Source of the DNA: Hydractinia symbiolongicarpus
Taxonomy: Eukaryota; Cnidaria; Hydrozoa; Anthoathecata; Hydractiniidae
Assembly: GCF_029227915.1 (NCBI RefSeq)
Contig: NC_079882.1
Span: 28,884,001-28,948,000, forward strand
Direction: 5' to 3'
Length of the DNA: 64,000 bases
In this document: positions 33,301-45,300 of the stretch, one piece after another
Position numbering within the stretch: position 1 is the stretch's first letter
How the letters are laid out: each line of letters begins with the position of its first letter
Made by a program: the position numbers and the translations under genes
The notes under the pieces: model-generated
Told to the model about the DNA's origin: nothing
The model's database searches: none
Seen by the model: only the letters and a program-made list of their open reading frames with translations

Positions 33301-36300
33301 ATATAAGGATTAAATGTTACAATGAAAAAGGATCAGGACCAAAATCACCAGCTGTGACAATCTTAACGGATCAATCCAGTATTAAATTTACTTTCTCTAT
33401 TACTTTCAGACTATTTAAGAAACTTTAATCCTCTTTAATTTCTGATTTTTTTTATAGTTCCTCTAAAGTTTAAAAAAAATGTGTGGGGATATGACACTGG
33501 TTCTTACTCACTTAAAGTTAAATGGAACGAAGAAACAAATGTAAGAGAATGGCTTGGTTATCCATACCAATACCATGTGTACTATCGTCGTGTTGGAAAG
33601 TCGGAATTTACTGACCACATAATTGTTAATGCAAGCACTTATGAAGTTGAAATTGATGATTTGGAAGGTTACAGAGAATATGAAGTAGCTGTTGCAGCGG
33701 CAACAACAATTGGTGTTGGAGCATACAGCGATATTGAAATAATAAAGACTGGAGAAGCTCGTAAGAAAAAAGTTAATTTATTTTGATGAATTTTAATGCG
33801 TTTCCTAGCTAGCAATAACATTTCTTCTTTTAAAGCTCCTACTGGACCGCCTCAAAATGTTACTGGTGCGTACAATAATTCCCGTAGCATTTATGTCAAC
33901 TGGACCGAGCTCATTGAAGAAGATACGCGTGGAATTATCACTAAATATTTAACCATTTGTATTACATTGGATGAAGTTGAAATGGGAAGGCAAAACATCT
34001 CAAGTAACGATGAACTAACTACCATATTTGGAGGGCTTGAAATATATACACCATATCTAGTTACTATTGCTGCATACACTGTTGCTGGCCTTGGACCTTT
34101 TAGTGATCCAATCACTGTTTGGACAGATGCAGAAGGTAAACAGCAAATAGAAAAGCTAAGCTTAACCCTCTTTTCTCAAATAAGAATTAATATGAACCAA
34201 AATGTTGAACCAACAATTGACCAAATTTTAAGTAAATGTGCAGTTGTCTCCTCATAGCTAATGTTCTTTTTAGCGTATCCTCACCTATAAATTTCTATTT
34301 TTCAGCACCATTTAGAGGGCCTTATAATCTCACGGGTTACAACACAAGTTCGACATCGATCTACATTGAATGGAATGACATATACGATATAGAATGGGCT
34401 GGAGTTGTTGGGGATTTTAGGTTGACTATCCAACCTGTTGACAATCCAACGGACAAAAATACCACAAATATAACACGAAAAGGGTTAGTGTGTGTTAAGC
34501 TTACAAAGAAATAATTAGTTTATCTTTCTGTAAAGTACCAATTAGACAAATTTATATTCCTTTTTCTGATTTAACCAATACAGTATGACTCTTTTTAGTA
34601 ACGAAAAAACATTTAGCTACGAAGCGAAGGATCTGAAGTTTTTTACTATCTATCGGATTGAAGTTACGTGTTTTAACTTTAAAGGAGTGTCACCTGTTTC
34701 TAATATTACTGTAACAACCGAAGAATCATGTAAGTTCAGCATATATTTATTCATTAAAACGCTGTCCTACATTAGATTCCGCTCTGGATGTTCCAAGTGC
34801 TCCATTTGGAGGAACTTTTCGAAGAGTAGTTTACTTGGAGCATTTAGAGCAATTCGTACTAATAATTGCACTGACTACAGTCATAAGCCTCCTTGTTCTA
34901 AAAACCTATTTCTTTGGCACAATATTTTTTCGCTGGTAAAACTCTTGCAGTGAGAAACTATTATGAACACTTTGCATAAATAAAAAGCCACGGGAGTGGC
35001 AACTTAATTATGCCCAAAAGCAGGACAGCTTTCATTATAAATTAACTATCCAAGTCTTACCAGATATGTCTCAGATTTAACAACTACACACACGATTTCC
35101 AACACATAGTTTCAAGCTTTGTCTATTGGACTTCATTACATTCAACTGTGGAGTGCTCTGAAGTGAACGTTTTGGCCAAAAACATTCTAGCCCAGCCAGC
35201 TCAGGGACTTTCTTCTTACTTTAAGGAGTACTTTTTGTTTGTAGCAGACTATGCAAAGATCATGTTAATACTGTATTTCCATTAGTTAAAAAAATGAAAG
35301 AAAGCATTCTTATTGGTTTCTCAAAACCCCGCAATATCTGAGGCACTGGTTGAATGGACTAGCAACCCTACGCGTCCAGGCTCCGCGCTATCTCTATTTG
35401 TATATCATCAGGCGATATTAAGGATTTCTCCTTACATGGCAGAAATCAACAAGGTTTAACCAAAATTAAAAGTAATGTCATTTATAACACTCATGCCGTG
35501 AATGGAGATGATTACAAAACTACAGTTTGTATTTACAGTGTATATGGGGGGAAATGATGTAGCTGGAGAACTACGATAGATGCAAGCGCCATAATATGAC
35601 CTGTATGTTCATATCAGATTAAGATTTCGGAGCACTTAGTAACAGTGCTGTGCCGTTTTTAGAAAGAAATATCCCCTAACTCAAACTTTCCTTAGTATGT
35701 CCAATTTTTTTAGTTTGTTTAAACTTGTTACCGTATTTACTTTAGGGTCAATTATTTCTCCCCCAAACCTACAGGCTGTGGCTACAGGGTATAATAATAT
35801 AAGCATTTCATGGGAGCTTCCTGACGAAACAAAAATTCCAGGCATTATAAGAGGTTACACTGTGAGGTTGCAAGCGATATATAGAGCTGAAGATTTGACA
35901 ATTGGAACGTACTCAACACGACAACGAAGAGATGCATCAAGTGCACTCTGTGTGGAGGGACAGTACTGTGATGGATTGCCGATGGAGATGTAGATATTTT
36001 TTATTTTTTTCACAAGTACTTTAATATGATATATAACACAAAGAGTTTATATATTAAAAAATGACCAATACGTGCCTTATTTTTGCCGCACCATAGTTTT
36101 TTTATGCTCCTATGCTTCAGAACTTTAACAGAAAACATATAGAACAAAAATAAAACATTTAGGTTAGAGGAATGAAATCACTATGAAAAAATTCATAAGG
36201 TATACTTGCCTTTAAAACAATAGAAGTAAAAACTATAAGTAAAAATTGGTTGACATCCACGTATGTTTTCTTCTGTATTCTCAAGTCAGTTATTTCAGAT

Positions 36301-39300
36301 TAGTTAACCTGTGATAGCTAGTCGTGCGCGCTGTGATGGATGAATTTATGTGGACTTTTTCGATAGCTTGCTACTAATTTAAGGTATTTGCACTGTGAAC
36401 CTGAGAATAAATCTATTCGCGTATTAGTTTTGTAAAGAAAAGATATTTTTACTTTTGTTGCGCTCACTTGATTAGTAATTTATTTTTAACTTTCCCATAG
36501 GGACAACATCACTGTTCCTGGTACTAGTACTGTAAGCTTCAACACTACTGGATTGCGTGGCTATACATTCTATAATATCAGTCTTTCTGTTGATACGAAA
36601 TTTATTGGTCTGGCTAGTCCACCTATTCAAATTTTTACGCCTGAAGGAAGTAAGTATTAAATAATGTGTCAGGTTTCTATATGTTGAATACGTCGCAGAG
36701 ATGTGCTGTTTAATGATTCTTCCTGCTTTTCGGTAATTTATCCTTGCCAATAATAGGTGATTTCTAGGATGAAAGGCTATATAGTAATAAACTCGTGCAT
36801 AAACCGTTAACTTTTAGCACCATCGATGTCTGCTTACAATTTTACCTGCGAAGGAGTGAGTTACAGTTCACTTCTACTGCAATGGAAACACTCTCCTCCT
36901 GCTTATTTGGAAGGTATTCGAACAAAATATATGATTTACTACCAACTTGGCAATAAAATAGTCAATGAAACTGATGAACCATATAAAAGAAGAATGGAGT
37001 TATTTTTCTTGAAAGCAAACACACAATACACGGTTTGGATGACAGCTTTTACCAGTGTGGGGGAAGGAAAGCCAACTGAAAAGTTAAACTGTTCAACGTT
37101 TGAGACAGGTAAGAATCTAATTTTAAAGTATGACTGATGAATTTGCAACATGACTAAAAAATTTTACTCTATAAAATTAGGTAAGGAAGCGTTTTAAAAA
37201 AGGAAACATTTAATCAGATTTATTTTATTATTACACATTTTGGTTAACTCTGATATTTATTTTATTTTTAATATAATGTGTATTAACTTTTCATTATCCA
37301 GGGTTTCGCGGAATTTGTGTCAAATTAAGTTCTCATTATTGGCACTAATATTTGTTTAAAATGATGTATGTCTCAATTTATTTATTTATTATTTTTTTTA
37401 ATGAATACATTGACATTACAACACTATCCGCTAGAAAATTTAAAATTAATAAGTATGTAAATTAAAAACAGGCTTAAAATAAGTGAAAAAAAGACAAATG
37501 ACAAAAACCGAAAGCAAATATATGCAAGTTATGTATTATACTAGTTAGAGATATCCACAGAAATTTCCCCAAGCTTGGTTCTGACTACGGGCTAATGATA
37601 AGCTAACCATAGTGTGCATGGTGTTAGCTGTTTTCAATTCTTAAGCTACAGCTATCTCACGTTTTCATTTCACTGTCACATTGCGAGGCATCGTTAGCTC
37701 TTTTGCAGCCGAAACAAATATTATTGCCAATTAACACTTTCCATTTACGATAAATTCAAGAGAATTAGCAGTCTTTCTTTTTGTATTTCCTATCCGTCTT
37801 GTCAAAAACAAAATTTTAGAATGACCTTTTACAACGATCCATACTACTATATTTAAAAACATAAATCCATACTACTATATATAATCCATACTCTACTATA
37901 TTTAAAAACATAAATCGCTTGTAGCACGATTTTTTGCCGGCTGCCTTTATAGATTGCTGAAAGTCAGATAAGTCTGCCGATTTATCAAAACTAGTCGATG
38001 TCTTGTGGAAAAATCCAAGGGTTCGCCTGTCCTATTTATATCGCATTGCACGTGTCTCGCTACTTGCAGTACCATATATAGATATTTTGATAATTTTTTT
38101 TCGGCTAACGACTGCTGCAGCGAGTTCAAGCTAAGCAGATATTTTTATGTTCACACTATGGGCTAAGGTCTCTAGCGAAAATTATATATATTTTTGGAGT
38201 AGATGGACTTTTCTTCAGCTCTAAATACAGTTTTTGTTCCTGAATTAGGTTTTGGATACGTGCTTGTTCTTTCAACCAAACATTATATAGCAAAATGAAG
38301 TAGTACGACAACACGTTTGTAGTATTCAATGTTCAGGCAGAGATAACAAAATTACCACAATTATAGAATTTTTAACTGAAATTTGTGAACTTGCTCTGCA
38401 ATAAAGAACCGCTGATAAAAATTAATTTTGCTCTTTAAAACTTCTGTACATAACTGAAAGTAACTAACCTGCACCAAAACTATCTCGTATGCCTTGATTT
38501 TCCCATTCTATATTGCGTATTTATTATTTAAAAAATTGTGGTACTATCAGTAAAAACGTCTATTGCGCAAGGACTTTTTCAAAATTTCTTTTATTCGTAA
38601 GTTTTAAATTTGTTTAGAACCCACTGCAGCTCCTTCTAATGTACGTGCATCTAGTTTCCATTATCCATATGCAAGCTTAATTCAATGGGAACATATACCA
38701 GATGATCAATGGCAAGGATCTAAACAAGGATATACTATCTTCTATGAAAAGTTATCTACCGGTGAAGTCGATGTTGATGATGGATGGATAAAAGCTACAA
38801 GAGTCGATGTCCCTTTAACAACTTCTTATGTTCTCGAAGGTTTAGAATTGTATAGTGTTTACAGAGTTCGTGTAGCTGCAAGAAGTAATGCAGGTGTTGG
38901 TTTTAAAAGCGATCCAGTTCGACTTGGTGAGTTACAAGTTATATTAAAAAAACTTCTGACTATTTCATTTTATTTTATTTCGTTTGATTTGATTTTACTT
39001 TATTTTACGTTTACAGCGCATTTTAAACTTTTCACACTTAGAAACATGCCATGTTCCACAAGCAAAGTTGATTCTCAATTACATGGTATATCCTCCCTAT
39101 GTTGATTATCCAAAAGGTAACAATTTGCGTCCAGAAGGTATTGTAATGGATTTAACTGAACAAATGCTGCTGACATGTGCTCACAATTGCACTTCATTCA
39201 ATCAAAGTGTTTACATCTCTTACAATCGCGTCGATTTGGACTCGTTCAGTGATATAAAGAATTTTACGGTAAATGGCACTGCATTGCAAGTTCCGAGGTT

Positions 39301-42300
39301 GGACACCGGAAAGTTTACACCCCATTACTCTCTTGTTGTTACTACAACCAGTCCTGGATTTATCATTCTTGAAGTTCCTGATAGTCCTGCACAGGCCTCT
39401 GCAAAAGTTGAAGATGGATTACTTGATGGGATATTTTCCACGCTGCCTATATGTGCTCTATATTTTATTCTCAATTGGTTCTTTGGAGCAATGTTTTGGT
39501 TTTGTGTAAGTCTAGTTAATTTTTTATGCACTTTAAGAGCATGAGCATGGATAAAAATAAAATATTTCATATCTTTAACTTAAAAACTGCTGACATAAAC
39601 AGAACGAATCACGAGACTATAGCGGTATCTATGAAAAAAATAAATGCTCTATATCACTTCTTATTCACTTATAATTGAATTATATTTATATTTGGCATGA
39701 CTTTTTAAGTAATTTAGGTAATTTATAAGACGTGTAAATAGCTGGTTACGTAATCAAAATATTTCGAAACTTTTACGATTATCTTAAGGAATACTTGTTC
39801 CATATTGTCAAAATGAAATAATTTGATGGTAAAGTAGTCGATTACAAAACAGAATATGGGGAGTTGTATGAACCAGAGAAAAATCTGCTATAAGAATTAA
39901 AATATTTAAAATGGTTAAAGATTAAATCCTTTATTAGATAAATTAAACTTAACTTAAATGTCAAAAATGCTTTGATAATAAAATCATTTTTTGTGCAACA
40001 ACTATTTCCCCATGAGAAAATCCACTTACACCTATCATAAATATCACATACACTCAGGCTTATCGTATTATTTATAGACGATAACGAAACTTAACTCATT
40101 ATTCTTTAGGAACCAACAAAAGTCGAACACAAAGGTCGTGGAATGTCACTTGCTGGAATATTTGAAGGTTTATATTTGGCTATTATGACAAGCACCACTG
40201 TTGGGTCAGTTCTTGTTGTTATTTTTATTGTTTTTGTTGTTGTTTTTTGTTGTTTCCTTTTTGTGTTAATTATTTTTCCAAAGCATCATAAGTTTTAAAT
40301 TAAAGGGGATGAAACACTTAAGCTTGGTTTCCAGTGGTTTACTAACATAAAATAACATGAATTAATTTTTAAACATAATTTCTTACTTCATTTTAGACCA
40401 CAGTGAAAATATGTTAAATTTCTGTTATTTCAAAATCACCTTCTTATTATTTCATGAAATAACGTGAACTTGACATACCAAGTTCACGTTTATTTAATAA
40501 GATAATAAACGTTGAATGTATACGGATATTTTCATGCGAATGTGCAGTGTGAGAATTTGTAAAATAAAGACATTTCAAAAATCAATTTTTAAGGTTAAAA
40601 ATTGAAATTTTATGCTCTTTTTTTTAATTTAAAGTGGTAGAGCGCTTACTACTAGTGTGGGACGTCTTGGGTTCAAACCCAGGCCGAGTCTTGCCAGAGA
40701 CTATAAAAGTGTATATCTATTATTTTTCGTTAGAGTTCAGCATGAGAATAGGATTGATATCTTAGGCGGTTGTCTAGTTGAGCGATTGCTGTGCTTGCAC
40801 GACTTTCGTAGCTCAAATGGGAGATTCAAATGCACTACAACCCCCTTCGCAGGACCCTTGTTGATAGCAGTATCAATAGGAACTGCAGAGCCTATCCTGG
40901 GTAAAAAAATTCAATAAACTGAAACATGACTACCTCGTTTCTTAACAGAATTTAGAAAAGACAATGGTACTCCCTTATTTTACTTTTTTGAAAATGATTT
41001 TTATCAGGACTGAAGGTGAGAAAGTTGGTATGGCTATATTTTGCTTAGGTCTGCAAAAATTGTGCTCAAAAACAAGCGAAAAATTGATGTGTGATAATAC
41101 CTGTGGATGTTTCCATGGGTACCAACTATTTTAATTGAAATTCAATTCTATTTTTTTTTTTTTTTTCATATTTTCAACAAGGACAACATTATCAGCCTTT
41201 TTCAAAAATGCCATGCCTTTGTTGGTTCTCTTACCGGGAAATAATATTTATCCTCAGTTGAAATGCAAAGTTTAATTGGTGAAACTTTCGCGAGAGAAAC
41301 TTTCTCGAATTCGCGATTTTTCGCCATTTTCGCGAAAGTTTATCTCGTGAAAATGTGCGAGTTTCTTCATTCGCGAAACTTTATCTCGCGAAAGTTTCGA
41401 ATTTTTTCATTCGCGAAAGTTTACCCAGTAAGCTATTTTATCTTTTTTTTCACCAAAAACGCACAAAATACTTAGAAATCTTATTTCAAGAAAGAAAATT
41501 TATAACATTTCTAAGACTTTTTAGGTTTTTTCTAACTGAAAAATCCTTGTTCGCAAAAGTTTATCTCGCAAAAATGTGCGGGTTTCTGCATTCGCGAAAG
41601 TTAATCTCCCGAAATATTCCGAATTTCTTCATTCGCGAAAGTTTATCCAAAAAATTTCATAATTTTTTTTTTTTTTTTTTTTTTTTGCGAAAGTTTCTCC
41701 AAATAAATTAATCGATTAGATAAACATTTGGTAAACGAAATTTCGCGAAATAAGGCTTCTTCCAGCGAAATATTTTGATTAGATTTTCCGCGAAATAAAT
41801 TTTGCGATCGTTAAATTTTCCTCCAAATCAATTTTATCCTTATTGAGGTTCCGTGCGAAAATTGATAACCAATTCTTTGAAACGATCCAAAAAAACCTGT
41901 TTTTATCGTTTTGATGTTGTTAATATTTTCATACTTATTTGGACAAATAATATGCAACACTATAAACTATCACTATAGCCTATTGTAAAAGTTGCGTCTA
42001 GCACAAAATTTAAAACATTCCATTGCAGATAGTTATTTATTTTAATTTTGCGATATTTTGATTTGCAAAAGTTGCTTCCTCTAAGATAGACCAAATCTAG
42101 GCAAAGTTCAGTTGTCACTACTAATGATAACAACGAGAGAGAGAAATGTAAAACCTATCAAAAAGGTGTTTGACAATAGGTTTATGTAGTCTGTGTGCCA
42201 TGCAAATGAGATGTAGTCTTTATTCTTTAAAAATAGCGAAAATTATATGTACTTTTTACCTCTTAATCAAAAGCGAAATAAAATAATACGTAAAATTCTT

Positions 42301-45300
42301 TTTATTAAGATACGGTGATAAGATACCTGAGACTACATCAGGACGTATATACATTGTGTTTTGGACACTTCTTGGTTTGGTGTTAACTGGAATTGTTACT
42401 GGTAGTCTTTCGTCAGCATTGTCAGTGGCTTCAATTAATTCAATGAAGCAAAACCTCCCTGATGATAAGGTAATGTCTTTATGAGTTCTGAAAAACTGTG
42501 TTTCTGTCGTTGCATAAATAACTGAATCAGGTTTGAGGTCATTCACCATGTTTCTTTGCTAGAAAATCAAATCTTGTTGCTATATATATTGCTTAAATTT
42601 GAATCGAAGTAGTATAATCTTTGTTAGCAAAATAAACAGAACATAAACAATTTTGTAACGCATTGACTGACCGATTTAAACAAATTTATTTCTTTGCAAT
42701 CCTAATACAAAAGAAGAATGCTTTAATCCCACTTATATAATTTATTTTATCCCACTAATATAATTCCTTGAATACCATGCCATGGATCCATAGTTGGAAC
42801 CTCTTTACAAAGGAGAGGAGGGGGTTTCGTCTTTCCGAAATTAAAAATAGAGGGGCTTGAAATTTAACAGTAAAAAGGGTGGGGTGAATCAAAATAGGGG
42901 TAACCTTACCCCTCTGGCAGCTATGGCTAGCTATGTTTACAAAAATGTAAAAAAAAATTAGCAAAAAGCTACTTCAATGGGATTAATATTCGCGGTTTAG
43001 CTTATATGCGAAATTTTTGCATTTCGCGGGGACTTTTTTTCGCGGATGAGGGATGATTTAATTTTTCGCGGGGACGTAATTTCGCGGATAAGGTCATAAT
43101 AGCAATTTTTGAAAAAAGTAAAATAAATATCTCTAAAGGGTTTGGGCCGAATGGCACTATCTTACACCAGTCAATTCTACACTGACCGAGACAAAATGTA
43201 GTATTGCATTTTACTTCAACTAAACGTCAGGTAGAATAAACACAACTAGATAAAAAACGAAATGAAATTCTAATTGAATTCAAAAAAAGTTGATTCTTCA
43301 TCCGTTACATCTACTACTACTATTTCACTTCGTGGGGTGTGAGTTCAATTGTTCATCCGTAAGGCTGGAAAGAGAACTCAAATTCGGTTCATCATCTGCA
43401 ATAGAAGCTGGGAGCAAAGGATTAATATCCTTGAAAGGGTCAACTGATTCGAGACCTTTGTCAGTTTTCCCTCCTCTTTTCATCTTTAGTACTCGGTTGA
43501 TTAATTAAGCCTACAAAAAAGGAAGCCTCAGACTTTAAAAATAAATAAAAACAAAAATATAAAATTTCGCGGATCAATTTATATGTTCAGAATCCAAAGT
43601 AGCTTTTATACACTCTCGGCACTCTCGGATAGTTTAACAGTCAATATCTCGAATACGCTTGTTGCTCTCTTGAACCCCCACTCGCCATTTCCATACAAAA
43701 AACTCGTTATAGCTCAAAATATGAAAACTACATCTCATCATCTTAAACAAGTTTGTTACCCCTTGATAAATTTCTCTGTAACTTAAACCAGTCCCAACAT
43801 CTTCGAGATTTTTGAATAGAATTTTAACATTCGAATGTTTTCGATTTACAGTAGACTCTCGATATAACGAACCCTCAAGGGAAATGGAAAAAAGTTCGTT
43901 ATATCGAGGGTTCTTTATATCGACAGATCAGAAAAAATGAAAATTTTTTCCCAATATTCTCAAAATCGCTTAAATTTTTGTCCATTAGAAGAACTTGGAT
44001 GAAAAACACTTTTTATTAATCGACTTATTATTAATCGACTTTTTTGAACAGAAATGCCAAAACAATTCTGACCTGATTATAGTTTTTAGACTTCTCGGCA
44101 GGTCGAACTCTTTTTTTTAAAGATCCCATAAGACTTATCGGGAGTCAACTGTAGGTGCAAGCTCTAATTCAAAGTTTTTTTCTGTTCACTGAGCTCAAAA
44201 TTAACCATGAAAAGCTATAATGAACTGTATACAACAGTTAAAGATTCCTAACTATTTCTTCATATTAGTGATTTTTTAAATTTAACAGTAATACCGCTTG
44301 AAAAGTCAGTGGTCAGCTTCATACCTATAAATTAGCTGGTTTCATAAATAGTTTAAAAAAGACCATAGTATCTTAAGGGAGGAAATTATTTACCTTATGG
44401 TAGTTAGATTATTGTTATTACTTCTTATTTATATCCTCACATTCCTGTTTTTTTTTAAAAAATAGATGTTAGCATTGTATGGCAGCGCAGAATATACATA
44501 CGGCAAAAAAAGGATTAAGAAATTTGAGAAAAGTAAGTCATTTGTATTATTATTTTTTGTAAAGTTATGGAAAACCGTATAAGGTAAAACATGTAGCAGA
44601 ACGTTATTTTATCGTCATCCCAATTGGCACAATTTAGAAAACTTATCAAGTTAACCATGTGCGAAATTTGATATCAGACAAATGTAAAATGCAGTTGAGT
44701 TGTATTGTACCTCTTTTCTAGACGTTACTTACTACTCATACGAAGAACTTTTTGAACCATTGAAAAACAAAACTGTGAAATATGCATTACTGGATCGATA
44801 TGTTGCTGAAATTCTAAAAAGCAATATTTCTGCTTATGGTTTGACTGTTAATAAAGCTTTTGATGAACCAACTGATTTTGGCGTAGCTGCATTTGGTGAG
44901 ATGGAAAAATTGAAAGTTTGTGGGACAAAATTTGCAAAGGCGAACACAGACCTGACCTCCAAAGCTATTTCAAAGCTTCTACAGGTAATATTCTATATCC
45001 TCTTCCTTAACTTTACACACATTTTTTTCCTGTAAATTATAATTTTCACTTCGTTATACATAGGAAATTAAAAAATCGATTGAAATTAAGAAAGCAAACG
45101 GAACGGCTGAAACATCAAGTGAAACAACCACTGCAACAGAAGGGGAACAGGATATCATCAGCTTCAATGCACCATTATATCAAAAAACGCTACGTATAGT
45201 GCTCATAATGTGGTTGGTGTTTATAGTCATTGGATTGATCTATGAAGCGATCAGAAGAAACAAGTTAGCGAAATTGAAACGTAAAATTTACACCAACAAA

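Larger units (their letters stand above)
40110..42469 (+). other. Pore loop with TVGYG filter and inner helix (two exons)
   Basis: Exon 40110-40204 ends ...AIMTSTTVG and exon 42310-42469 starts YGDKIPETT. The intron (40205-42309, phase 2) splits the first filter Gly codon, and joining gives TSTTVGYGDK exactly. The inner helix follows: YIVFWTLLGLVLTGIVTG, then SLSSALSVAS. The animal iGluR gate motif SYTANLAAF is absent. The filter matches K+ channels and GluR0. K+ selectivity is strongly suggested by the family rule, not shown. Confidence 0.9.

Noticed and set aside
40640-40710. A tRNA gene
   Set aside because: Box-like motifs are present, but no complete cloverleaf or anticodon arm can be drawn, and the sequence continues into a SINE body with a second copy elsewhere.
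41263-41711. Plus-strand ORFs with repeated SFAKVYL-type peptides
   Set aside because: They are translations of the TTCGCGAAAGTTTATC array inside an intron of the channel gene.
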